Shown in pieces: positions 1-10,743 of a stretch of 64,000 bases of DNA (positions are counted from its first letter, which is position 1; each line of letters opens with the position of its first letter). The position numbers and the translations under genes are program-made. Source of the stretch: Flaveria trinervia (taxonomy: Eukaryota > Streptophyta > Magnoliopsida > Asterales > Asteraceae). The notes below the pieces were generated by a model. It made no database searches. It was not told the DNA's origin and saw only the letters and a program-made list of their open reading frames with translations. Location: NCBI GenBank assembly GCA_025506515.1, contig CM046451.1, positions 49,455,645 through 49,519,644 on the forward strand, read 5' to 3'.

Positions 1-729
1 TTTAATTAAAATGTGTAATTAAAGATTAGTGCATGAAACATAAGTATGGTTCTTGCACTTGTCACACATTAAAAATCCAAGAGGGTCCATGAACTTTTAA
101 TGTGTCCCCAAGACATAATACTAGAGGGAATCATAGCCATTTTAAATAAAATTTTCGGCCACCCCATGGGCCAATGGGGTTCCTTCTTTTGCCTTGGTAA
201 CACACACTCTTTATGAAAGAGTGTTGGACTCTCTAACACTTACTTGACTTCACATGCAAAACAAAAAAAATTCTCTCTCTTTTCTTCAAAAGCTACGGCC
301 AAGGCAGCAGCATTAAGGGTTTTTGGAGAGCAATTTTGTGGTGTGTTTGGTGTTGAATCTCCCTGACAAGAGGTGCTTGCGAGGAGGCTTGGGGTATACT
401 AGCTTGAGGGCTCCTCTTCTTGGAGTCTAGGCTGCATATTCGACATCATCATCACCTTCATCTCATCCCCTTTCATTCACGGTTTTGAGCTGCTGAAGGT
501 AGTTATGGGAGCCCTTTGTGGCTGTCATATTATGTTGTTTTATGTTCACTTAGCATGCTTATTCACATATAATGATCCTTTGATATATGGGTTTGTTTTA
601 AACATTAATATGGTCATCTAATAAACATATTTTTCACCTTATAAACAAGTTTATAAAGTTGTAATTCCGCTGCGTTTTTAGAAAAATTTAAGAGGTTAAA
701 CTATGATTTGTGTTCTAACAAACCCTACA
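1..729 (+). repeat. 5' LTR of A1, truncated by window start
   Basis: Bases 1-729 repeat almost base for base at about 7054-7783. They end with ACA one base before a primer-binding site, as LTRs do. The part lost outside the window corresponds to 6765-7053 of the 3' copy. Confidence 0.93.
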
Positions 730-730
730 A

Positions 731-746
731 TGGCGTCTAGAGCCGG
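731..746 (+). other. Primer-binding site of A1
   Basis: TGGCGTCTAGAGCCGG starts one base after the LTR end. It resembles the usual copia initiator-Met-tRNA site (TGGTATCAGAGC) but differs at several positions. A3 has TGGCATCAAGAGCCGG and A2 TGGCTTGTAGAGCGGG at the same place, so the variant is a family feature with some decay. Confidence 0.7.
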
Positions 747-1980
747 TTATGTGGATAGCATGCTTGTTAGTATCCTTATAAAATTTGTTTTATGGGATTT
801 TATAACCATTTTAAGGGCTGAATGTTCTTGTATGTTGAATCCCCAAGCTTTCAAGGTTATATCACACATGCTTGTGATTGAACCTTGAAAGATATGTATG
901 ATGATATGTATATTGTTTGGAAAATGTTTGAAACCCGTATTTTCATTTATGTTGGCTGCAAATCGTGGGTTTTAATGGGGATTCTTAGTTATATTTGGAT
1001 GATATGATGTATTTATTTGATTATATTCATTCAATGGGGTTGTATATTAATTTCTGCTTTGTTTAAAAATTTATTTTGTCTATTTATTCATTGGTATGTA
1101 ATAATAGATTAGGAGTAATTTCCTTTTACTATAAAATATGTATTAGGATATATATTTTGTAAAAGAAGATGCTCGGGAAGGAAGCACAAGAGGAAGACAC
1201 AAAATAAGGACTTGAAGCATATGGATGCAAGTTCAAGTGGGGTCTATGAAGACCTCAATTTTGTGTTGTATTCAACCCTTAGGAAAGACCAAATGACCAA
1301 ACTTGTGATGCAAAACAAGTGTGGTCACAATATTAGCTATGGTTATGCACATTGTGGTTGTTTATATTATGTTTGTTTGATTGTGATTTTATGAATGATT
1401 GTATGATATTTGGATATGGTGGACAATCTTAATAAATGATCTTAACAAGCTAATATAACAATGGTTCTTAATAATTAAGTGTTAATAAATGGTTATTAAA
1501 ATGATTAATGATTTTATAATAAAATGGGTTTTGTTAAAGAACCATAGGGTATCTTGTATTTGAAAGCATGCAAATACAAGTACATAGAGTTTTCTAACTA
1601 GAATTATGAAATCTCTAAACTTTTGACAAACAAGTTTAACACCATCCTTTTGCACCACACTTGAGTCATTTGGAAACTCTTAATGGAATAAAGGTCACCT
1701 AAACATTTATTAATGGTTTCCAAATGGTGTCGATGGGATTAACATGCCGACTTTACATATGATGTTTAAAGTCGATCCCATACCTCTAGAAGTTGCAAAT
1801 GGTTGCAACCGTCAATTGTTGACCACCTTATTAATTTAAATCTTGGGATAAAGGTCACCTAACCACAATTTAAATGTAATGTTGGGTTCTAGATTTTAAT
1901 ATAAAATGACCTTAAAAGGCATTAATTATTAAAAATAGCAATATCGAAAATACTAAATAGATCTTTGTTATATTTTGTAG
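747..1980 (+). other. Long structured 5' leader of A1
   Basis: About 1.2 kb without a convincing gene lies between primer site and gag. It is conserved in A2 (16077-17514) and A3 (56193-57624). It holds a hairpin at 1295-1326, a second stem at 1733-1781 and copies of the word GATAAAGGTCACCTAACC near 1690 and 1847. Short ORFs at 703-888 and 1212-1394 are not conserved as proteins and are probably chance. Confidence 0.75.
1295..1326 (+). ncRNA. Leader hairpin (family A)
   Basis: Arms GACCAAACTTG and CAAGTGTGGTC flank a 10-nt loop, with one mismatch. The same 32-nt structure occurs in A2 (16683-16714) and A3 (56799-56830) with a compensatory C-G to A-T change in A2. It is a candidate packaging or dimerisation element; that function is inferred. 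Confidence 0.6.
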
Positions 1981-2868
1981 ATGGCCACCAATAATGACAA
2001 TCATGATAACTCATCTGCGTCCACCCAATCATTACGAGTGATCCTCCAAAAGGAACGTCTAAATCATAATAATTTCATTGATTGGTATCGAAAATTGAGA
2101 ATCGTTCTCAAGCAAGAGAGAAGATCATATGTTTTAGACGACCCTATACCCGATCAGCCTACTGAGGATGATGAGGAGGCCTACAACGATTGGCTGAAGT
2201 ACACTAAGGACTCCGTCCAAGTGTCTTGTCTCATGCTAGCGAGCATGACTCCGGATCTCCAAAAGGAGTATGAACATCATGGAGCTTATGACATGATAAC
2301 CCAGCTGAAGGAAATGTTCCAACAACAAGCAAGGGTTGAGCGCTTCGAAACGGTTCGAGCACTCCATGCATGTCGTATGGACGACAACCAATCTGTTTCA
2401 TCTTATGTACTTAAGATGAAAAGTCATATTGACCGCCTCGAGAGGCTTAATTGTCCCGTCTCGAAGGAATTAGCCACGGATTTGATCCTTCATGGCCTTA
2501 CCAAGATATTCGAGACATTTGTGTTGAATTACAACATGAATGAATGGGACAAGAGTATTGGTGAGCTTCACTCAATGCTTAAAACGGCCGAGGCGGCCAA
2601 GGGTAAAAGGGTTTTACCCGTTCTCACCATCAATGAAGGTGGGAACAAGAAAAGGTCTCACCCCGCACCCAAGGCAAAGGTTGCCAAGGGTAAGGGACCC
2701 ATATGGGGAAAGGGGAAAATGGTGGCAAGGGTGCCACCCAAACCACAAGAGAAGAAGCAAAAGGTTGCTACCAATGACCCATGCTTCAAGTGTGGGGAGA
2801 TTGGACATTGGGCAAGAAATTTTCCTGTCCATCTCCAAGAGTTGAAAGCAAAGAGGGATGCCGGGTAG
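1981..2868 (+). pseudogene. gag: gag of A1 (copia capsid/nucleocapsid)
   Basis: A 295-residue ORF begins at an ATG directly after TTTTGTAG and matches the A2 gag. The N-terminal two thirds are the copia Gag core, with a DWYRKLRIVLKQE stretch near residues 34-46. A basic Lys/Pro-rich linker follows, then a CCHC knuckle near residues 267-280. The knuckle reads CFKCGEIGHWARNF: the final cysteine is phenylalanine, whereas A2 keeps cysteine. The stop at 2866-2868 falls where A2 reads a glutamine codon, so it is probably a C-to-T change in what was one gag-pol frame. Product role: particle assembly and RNA binding. Confidence 0.88.
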
Positions 2869-4545
2869 ACCTCAGGTACAATATACATGATTCATATTGA
2901 TCTTAATGTTACATTTTCTAACACATGGGTATTGGATACCGGATGTGGAACTCCTATTTGCAATTTGTTGCAGGGGTTCTAAAGAAGTAGGGACTTCAAT
3001 CAAGGGGATGTTAGCCTCTTCATGGGCAATGGAACCAAAGTCCAAGTTGAAGCTCGTGGGGACTACATCCTAAAACTTCCAAGTGGCTTGGATGTTATTT
3101 TGAAGAATGTTTTGTATGCTCCTAGTTTGACTAGGAACATTATTTCTGTATCCCAATTAAGACATTATGATTTTGTATTATCTTTTGTTGAAAATGATAT
3201 TCATGTGTCTTTAAATGATACGTTCTATTTTAAAGCAATTCCCATTAATGGTATTTATGAATTGGTTCATGAAAATGCTTTAAATAATTCATTGTACCAA
3301 ACTAACACCAAGAAACTCAAGTTGGATTTGAGTGATACCTATCTTTGGCATTGTCCTCTTGGTCATATAAACAAGAAACGTATACAAACACTTCAAAAGA
3401 ATGGTCTTTTAAAAATGAATGAATGTGATTCATTTGATGTATGTGAATCTTGTTTACAAGGTAAAATGACTAAGGCACCCTTTAGTGGAACTAACGAAAG
3501 GGAAAAAGATTTATTAGGAATCATACATTCGGATGTATGTGGTCCTTTTAAGCCAATGACAAGGAACGGTGAAAGATACTTCATTACCTTTACCGAGGAT
3601 TATAGTCGCTATGGATACGTGTACTTATGAAGGCACAAAGATGAAGCTTTTGAAATATTCAAAATCTTCAAGAATGAAGTGGAAAATCAACTCAACAAGT
3701 CAATTAAAGTTCTCCGTACTGATAGAGGAGGTGAATACCTAAGTGATGCTTTTCAAGATCATCTTAGGAGTTGTGGGATTGTCTCACAACTCACTCCACC
3801 TGGAACACCACAACACAATGGTGTGTCTGAGAGGAGGAATCGAACCTTATTGGATATGGTCCGATCTATGATGGCTAGAAACACATTGCCTCTATCATTT
3901 TGGGGTTTTGCTTTGCTCTCCACGGCCCGTATTCTAAATATGGCCCCAACCAAAATGGTGGAAAGGACACCTTTTGAGATATGGCATGGAAGAGGTCCAT
4001 CCCTATCATACTTAAGGGTCTGGGGTTGTGAGGCTTATGTTAAGACTCCCACCCCAAACAAATTGGAAGTCCGATCCACCAAGTGTATCTTTAATGGATA
4101 TCCTTGAGATTCCATGGGATATTTTTTCTATGATCCACTGGAACAAAAGGTGTTTGTTGCCAAAAAGGGTGAGTTCTTAGAAGCAAAGTTCTTTATGGAA
4201 GGAACTAGCAGTAGAACAGTGGATCTTGAGGAGGATCAAGAACCACAACCCGATGCACGTTTGGTTGAAACTAGCACTCAACATGAGGATGTTGAGGATG
4301 ATCAAGTGGTTGATCAATACACACAAAACGTTCGTAGAAGTGGTAGAACTAGTAATCCACCTGAAAGATACGGATTTTTCATGGATGGATGCTATGTGGT
4401 AGATTCAGATGAACCAACCACATACCATGATGCAGTGTCCAATTTGGATTGTGACAAATGGCTTAAGGCCATGAACATTGAGATGCAATCCATGTATGAC
4501 AATCAAGTTGGGAACTTGTTGTACCACCTTTTAATTCTAAGGTAG
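2869..4545 (+). pseudogene. pol: protease and integrase part of A1 pol
   Basis: A protease motif (VLDTG) lies near 2930-2945. A pre-integrase zinc region (H..H..C..C) spans about 3350-3465. The integrase core follows with catalytic Asp in the IIHSD context (about 3524-3538), Asp in LRTDRGGEY (about 3712-3738) and Glu in SERRN (3829-3831). All three acidic residues remain. In-frame stops occur near 2981, 3628 and 4105, and a one-base deletion near 4508 shifts the frame before RT. The end near 4545 is only where that shifted frame stops; the coding homology runs on. The enzyme would cut the polyprotein and insert the cDNA. Confidence 0.88.
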
Positions 4546-5988
4546 TTGGAAGTAAGTGGGTTTTCAAGAAGAAAACTGATATGCATGGAAACTTGGATAC
4601 TTATAAAGCTAGACTTGTAGCAAAGGGTTTCACTCAAACTCAAGGGGTTGACTATAATGAAACTTTCTCACCTGTTGCGATGCTAAAGTCTATAAGGATA
4701 TTGTTTGCCATAGCTGCTCATTATGATTATGAGATTTGGCAAATGGATGTCAAAACAGCTTTCATAAATGGATATCTTGAGGAAGATGTCTATATGGTTC
4801 AGCCTGAAGGTTTTATCGATCCAAAACATCCTAATAAAGTAAGTTAAAGAAATCAATCTATGGATTGAAACAAGCATCGAGAAGTTGGAATCATCGTTTT
4901 GATGAGGAGGTAAAGAAATTTGGCTTCATCAAAAACGCTAATAAGGCTTGTGTGTATAAGAAGGCTAGTGGGAGCACAATAACTTTCCTGGTATTGTATG
5001 TTGATGACATACTACTATTTGGAAATGACATTCCAACCTTGGAAGGTGTAAAAACCTGGCTTGGACGTTGTTTTTCCATTAAAGATCTTGGTGAAGCCGC
5101 CTATATTCTGGGAATAAAGATCTATAGGGATAGATCAAGGCGGTTGATTGGTTTAAATCAAAGTGCATACATTGACTAAATCTTGAAAAGGCTTAAGCTG
5201 GAGAACTCTAAGAAAGGTACCATACCTATTCAAAGAGGATTGATATTGAGTACGACTCAATGTCCTAGCTCAAAGGATGAGCAAGATAAAATGAAGGCAA
5301 TCCCATACACATCTGATATTAGATCCATCATGTATGCAATGATATGAACTCGACCGGACGTGTCATGCGCCTTAAGCATGACAAGTCGTTACCAGCAAAA
5401 TCTTGGAAACAGTCATTGGATGGCTGTTAAGAACATACTTAAGTACCTAAGGAGGACAAGAGATATGTTCCTAATCTATGGATCTGGTAATGAGGAACTC
5501 GTTGTAAAGGTTACACGGATGCGAGTTTCCAAACCGATCGTGATGATTCTCAGTCACAATCGGGATATATTATCATTCTGAATGGTGGAGCGGTCTCATG
5601 GAAGAGCTCTAAACAGGATATGGTGGCTCTATCAACTACAGAATCAGAATACGTCGACGCTTCATTGGCAGCTCAAGAAGCTGCATGGTTGAAGAAATTC
5701 ATTGCCGATCTAGGGGTTTTCCCTTCCATTCAGGACCCCCTAGAGATCTTTTGTGATAACGAGGGTGCGATTGCTCAAATCAAGGAACCTCGTGCTCATC
5801 AAAAGACTAGGCACATTGAGCGGAGATTCAACTACATACGAGATGAAGTTGAAAAAGGAAAGATATGTATTCGCAAAGTTTAGACAGATCAAAACATTGT
5901 GGATCCTCTTACGAAGCTCCTTGAAAAGGCAAAGCATGAAGGTCATGCTTGTGCCATGGGACTTCGATATTCTAGTGATTGGATTTGA
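4508..5988 (+). pseudogene. pol: reverse transcriptase and RNase H of A1 pol
   Basis: Copia RT motifs appear in order: KARLVAKGFTQ, MDVKTAF, YGLKQA, then the YVDD active site at 4997-5008, which is intact. RNase H follows with a D-A-S and S-T-T-E-S-E-Y region at about 5520-5660 and the tail HTD-like IADPLTK region near 5900. Breaks include a stop and frame change near 4845, stops near 5179 and 5345, a missing base near 5511, and a stop at 5881. The natural C-terminus is the TGA at 5986-5988, matched by A2. It made cDNA from element RNA in virus-like particles. Confidence 0.88.
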
Positions 5989-6752
5989 TCTGTAAAATTT
6001 GTATTTGGATATATGGAACTCTTTATTATTTGAATAAAATTATTTGGTTATAATGTTTCAATTAATGTTCCAATTTGGCATGTTTAATCCATGAGTAAAC
6101 TGTTTACTCTAAATGTCCGTAGTCGTTCATACTTGTGGGAACAAGTGTGAGGGTAAGATTATTATGAACTTGGATTGGTTGATATTCATAAGGATGAATA
6201 TAGAGCAATAGGTTGCTGCCAAGGTTCATAGATATTTGTGGGATACAAATATTGGACTAACCCGCATCTCAAATTTTACTACATGGAATCTCATTGATTG
6301 ATCATAAGTAAATTTGAGTAAAGGCGAATATCATTTGGTATCCTCTGACCTGAGATACATATTGGGTTTTGATATTCACCAAGTGTTATACCTTGAACTA
6401 ATTCTTCACTATCCTGAAATAGTGGACATTACATAAAGGTATATTCAAGTATGACACGAGGTGTTTGTCAGAAACGTATGTAGTCAAGATGGAATTTGTT
6501 CCTCTTATTTGTTGAGAGCAAGATGTCTAAGGCCTGATTAAGTTAAATCAACAAGGAATGATCATTCTGTGTCCTTGGATTTAACATGACATCTGTAACA
6601 AAAGGATAGATGATTAATTCACCAAAATCATTTCAAGTAGGATACTTGAATAAGATGATGTTATTGAATGGCTATAAATCATGTGTATTAAGGGTAGTAA
6701 ACCGTTGTTAGGCGGTATTTTCTGCTTGCATCAATTTTCTATGAATCTTGGG
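5989..6752 (+). other. Post-pol untranslated region of A1
   Basis: About 760 bp between the pol stop and the polypurine tract has no gene but aligns with A2 (21460-22218). It holds a stem ACTTGT-GGGA-ACAAGT at 6131-6146 and a perfect 8-bp stem ATATTCAT/ATGAATAT at 6183-6202. Such conservation in a long 3' region suggests RNA function, which is inferred. Confidence 0.65.
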
Positions 6753-6764
6753 CAAGTGGGAGAT
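6753..6764 (+). other. Polypurine tract of A1
   Basis: CAAGTGGGAGAT lies directly before the TGTAGG start of the 3' LTR. A2 has CAAGGGGGAGAT in the same place. It primes plus-strand DNA synthesis in LTR elements. Confidence 0.85.
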
Positions 6765-7783
6765 TGTAGGATTCTATGTGCCCAAGACACTTAGAATATT
6801 GATGTGCTTAGTACGTTATGATCCAAGTTGGGTTATACCCAAATAACAAGCTTTGCAAACACAAACGATTATTTAATTAATGATGTGATCATGCAATTAA
6901 ATAATAACACACCAAATTTAGAAAATTGGTTTTCTAAACAATTATATGTGAAATGGGTCTAATCATAAGGATGATTTGTTGATGGGTTTTATTAATCACA
7001 TTGTTATTTAAAAGGGTTTAAATAACATAAGATAATGTAATTTTAGTGATCTTTAACTAAAATGTTTAATTAAAGATTAGTGCATGAAACATAAGTATGG
7101 TTCTTGCACTTGTCACACATTAAAAATCCAAGAGGGTCCATGAACTTTTAATGTGTCCCCATGACATAAAAGTAGAAGGAATCACAACCATTTTAAATAA
7201 AATTTTCACCACCCCATGGGCCAATGGGGTTCCTTCTTTTGCCTTGGTAACACACACTCTTTATGAAAGAGTGTTGGCCTCTCTAACACTTACTTGACTT
7301 CACATTCAAAACAAAAAAAAATTCTCTCTCTTTTCTTCAAAAGCTACGGCCAAGGCAGCAGCATTAAGGGGTTTTTGGAGAGCAATATTGTGGTGTGTTT
7401 GTGTTGAATCTCCCTGACAAGAGGTGCTTGCAAGGAGGCTTGGGGTATATACTAGCTTGAGGGCTCGTCTTCTTGGAGTCTAGGCTGCATATTCGACATC
7501 ATCATCACCTTCATCTCATCCCGTTTCATTCACGGTTTTGAGCTGCTGAAAGGTAGTTATGGGAGCCCTTTGTGGCTGTCATATTATGTTGTTTTATGTT
7601 CACTTAGCATGCTTATTCACATATAATGATCCTTTGATATATGGGTTTGTTTTAAACATTAATATGGTCATCTAATGAACATATTTTTCAGCTTATAAAC
7701 AAGTTTATAAAGTTGTAATTCCGCTGCGTTTTTAGAAAAATTTAAGAGGTTAAACTATGATTTGTGTTCTAACAAACCCTATA
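6765..7783 (+). repeat. 3' LTR of A1
   Basis: About 1019 bp starting TGTAGG and ending CCCTATA, where the other copy ends CCCTACA. It follows a polypurine tract and repeats 1-729 at its right part. The next five bases, GAAGC (7784-7788), would be the target duplication, but the left one is outside the window. Confidence 0.93.
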
Positions 7784-9287
7784 GAAGCACCTTTGAGGTA
7801 TCTTAGAATCCTTTTGATAGTGATGAGGTGAGACATCTTAGGGTTGGCTTAATATCTTGCATAGATGCATGTAACAAACATGATATTCAGTCTGCTGGTA
7901 GTAAGATATATAATAGACCCAATAATAGCCCTGTATAAGTGTTCATGTACACACTCCCCCTCTAGATCAGGTCCAAGGGAGTGGTTTCTGGCTATGGGTG
8001 TCATAGAAATCTTATAATCAATCATGTTGAACCTCTTGAGTATGTCTTGAACATACTTTGACTGACTTATGAAGATGTTATCTTCAACTTTCTTCACTTA
8101 AGTTCCCAGAAAGAAATTGAGTTCCCCCATGGCACTCATTTCAAATCTGTCTTTCATCAGCTTCTCAAAGTCTTTGCAGAGCGTTGGATTAGTTGAACCA
8201 AAGATGATGTCATCCACATACACTTGAAATAGCAATATGTCATTTCCCTGTCCTTTGATAAAGAGAGTTCCATCTATAGTACCTCTCTTGTATCCATGTT
8301 TGCAAAGATACTCATACAGTGTCTCATACCACTTCCTGGGTGCCTCATGCAGCCCATAAAGAGCTTTGTCAAGCTTGCAGACATAATCAGGATGATCAGG
8401 ATCTACAAAACTAGGTGGCTTTTTGAGATATACCTCTTCATCAATCACTCCATACAGGAAAGCACACTTCATATCAAGCTGAAAGACCTTAATGTTCTTG
8501 GATGCAGTAAATTCCAGGAATATCCTAATAGCTTCTAGTCTTGCTACTGGAGAAAAGACATAAGTGTAGTCAATCCCTTCTTCTTGTGTGTATCCTTGAA
8601 CAACTAGTCTAGCTTTGTTCTTGATGATGATGCCTCTATTATCTTTCTTGTTCCTAAACACCCATTTGGTTCCAATGATCTTCCCATAAGGAAGAGGACA
8701 AAGGTTCCAAACTTTTTGCCTATTGAATTAAAGCAACTCCTGTTGCATAGCTTCAACCCAACTTCTATCCTGTAGAGCCTCATCAACTTTCTTGGCTCTA
8801 TGTAGGATAAGAAACAAGAGTGAAGACAAACATTTGCTTTATGGGTTTGTCCTCTTGTTCTTACCCCTATGATAACATCTCCAATGATGTTTGTGGTAGG
8901 GTGAGACTTGTGGACACTAAGCTAAGGGATCACAGCAAGTTGCTGAGAAAGATCTAAATTAGAGAAATTTAGATCTGGCATACATGTTTCTCCTTCCATA
9001 TCAGCACACTTATCAAGGGAAACTTGATCCAAGCAGTGTGTGACATCATTGATGTTATCATCTATGGTGTGGTTAGTAGCATCAAGAAATTCTTGATCAC
9101 TCTCACCACCACCATTATGTTCTTCCATAATTGAGGTATTCTTATCTTGTTATGGAGCCTTTGAGTTGGTATTTGAAGGCATCCCAGATATATCAGCTGA
9201 GTTTGCTATTGTAGTGCTGATAGAAACCTCATTTGCAGAAGTAGTCCTAACTGGAGCTAAAGATGTATGACTTGAAGGTCTTCTTAG
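7784..9287 (-). pseudogene. pol: RT and pol linker of B1
   Basis: The minus strand encodes an acidic linker (9128-8922), then RT with KARLVVQGYTQEEG, LDMKCAFLYG, KALYGLHEAPRKWYETL and an intact YVDD at 8209-8220. The frame breaks around 8098, then continues through KYVQDILKRF to the GSIIYLT and SRL region before A1 cuts it off at 7784. RT is the better preserved part: 8098-8661 is a continuous 187-codon stretch. RNase H is absent here. Stops lie in the linker near 8922 and 9288. Confidence 0.88.
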
Positions 9288-10723
9288 CTAAAATATTTGA
9301 TCAGGATCAGATGTATATAGATTTTTTGTAGATCCTGAAACATTCTCACAAGATTTATTAAAACAGTTGGTAACTAAATCAGGATCAAATAGCCAATCAG
9401 GACCAGAACCAGCCACACAGGGTGTGTGTTCATTGAAAGTCACATTGGTTGACTCCTCAACAATTCTAGTTCTAAGATTGTATACTCTATAAGCCTTAGC
9501 TTGAGAACAGTATCCAATGAAGTCTACATCATCTGATTTCTCAACAAACTTGGCAATTTGATCTTTGGTATTGAAGATGGTGCAAGGACATCCAAATGAC
9601 CTGAGAAAACCAATGAAAGGTTTCCTCTTGGGCCAAAGTTCATAAGAAAGTTTTGCCATGAGTTTTAACTACTAAACCTCTGCTTTGCACATAGCAGGCA
9701 GTGTTGGCTGCCTCTGCCTAGAAGGTGATGGGCAGCTTGGAGTTAGACAACATGATTCTTGCAGCTTCAATTAGTGTCCTGATTCTCCTCTCAGCAACAC
9801 TATTCTGCTGAGGAGTCCTGGGAGCACTGTATTGTCCTGTAATACCTTTTTCATCACAAAATGTATCAAGGATTTAGTTCTTGAATTCAGTTCCCTGATC
9901 ACATCTTATGATATTGACCTTGTGATTAGATTGATTCTCAATCTTCAAGATGAAACTCTTTAGAATCTCAGGAGTCTCATCCTTAGTTCTAAGGAGGAAA
10001 ACCCAACTGAATCTTGTAAAGTCATCTGTGATCACTAAACAGTAAGAGGTCCTTCCTAGACTCATTACACTGGTGGGGCAAAGTGATCCATATGTAACAA
10101 GTGTAGGGGTGTAGTGATGGAGTTCTATTCCTTAGGCTTGTGAGATACCTTATGTTGCTTCCCTTTCATGCATGCAACACAATGGTCATTACTTGTAAGC
10201 TCTTTCTTTGGCATTCCAGTTACCAAATCATGCTTAATTAGTTTATTCATGTTCTTAAAGATTACATGACACATTCTTTTATGCCATAGGAAAGACTCAT
10301 CATTATTGGCTTTAGATAGAAGCATGAAACTTCTCTAGAGGGAGATGTTTCTTGCAAATCCATCTTGTAGATGTTCCCTTTCCTGGGGGTTCTAAGCAGG
10401 ATGTGCTAATAAGGAATGACCACACCAGGCTTGAGAACAATGCACTCATGCTCAGTAAAGAGCATGTTATGACTCTGATCACAAAATTGAGATACGCTCA
10501 GAAGATTGTATCCAAGCTCCTTTAGAAAGTTTACCTTTTCTATGCAGAACTTACCATTTGTGACCTTGCCCCTACCAGAAATGTAACCACCTTCATCTCC
10601 TCCAAAAGCAACTAGTCCTTCATCAATCCTTTCAAAGTTCTGGAGTAGTGACCTATTGCCTGACATGTGCATGGAACAGCCACTGTCTATGATCTAGACA
10701 TTTTGGTTTGTCTTCAGCTGTCC
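9288..10723 (-). pseudogene. pol: protease and integrase of B1
   Basis: From high to low coordinates: protease motif IIDSGCSMHMSGN near 10695-10655 (a stop codon lies just before it); GAG-pre-integrase with LWHKRMCH and CVACMKGKQH (10300-10150); integrase core with HMDHF, CDQGTEFKN (about 9880) and NSVAERRIR, whose catalytic Glu codon is at 9790-9792. The C-terminal region (9659-9288) has the FGCPCTIFNTKD and FIGYCSQAKAYRVYN motifs typical of copia integrase tails. At least four stops or shifts separate these blocks. Confidence 0.86.
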
Positions 10724-10743
10724 CTGCGCAAAGAAAATGATTA
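10724..10743 (-). promoter_or_regulatory. Putative gag/pol splice acceptor, B1
   Basis: The gag frame ends in TAA (10743-10741) and is followed by a T-rich run ending GCGCAG, then GGAC, where the protease frame begins. The same layout recurs in G1 (43365-43383), B2 (63416-63437) and C1 (59782-59759). Splicing is inferred from the shared pattern. Confidence 0.45.

Larger units (their letters stand above)
1..7783 (+). mobile_element. Ty1/copia LTR retrotransposon A1 (5' end outside window)
   Basis: Order seen: partial 5' LTR, tRNA primer site, long leader, gag, protease, integrase, RT, RNase H, post-pol UTR, polypurine tract, 3' LTR. Integrase before RT makes it copia-type. The first few hundred bases of the 5' LTR lie outside the window. 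It sits inside the pol gene of B1: the base after its 3' LTR resumes a minus-strand pol reading frame. The coding region has several stops and at least one frameshift, so it is not autonomous. A2 and A3 belong to the same family. Confidence 0.95.

Noticed and set aside
703..888. Small leader ORFs of family A (703-888, 1212-1394, 16528-16767) as genes
   Set aside because: The frames are not conserved between A1, A2 and A3 although the nucleotides align.
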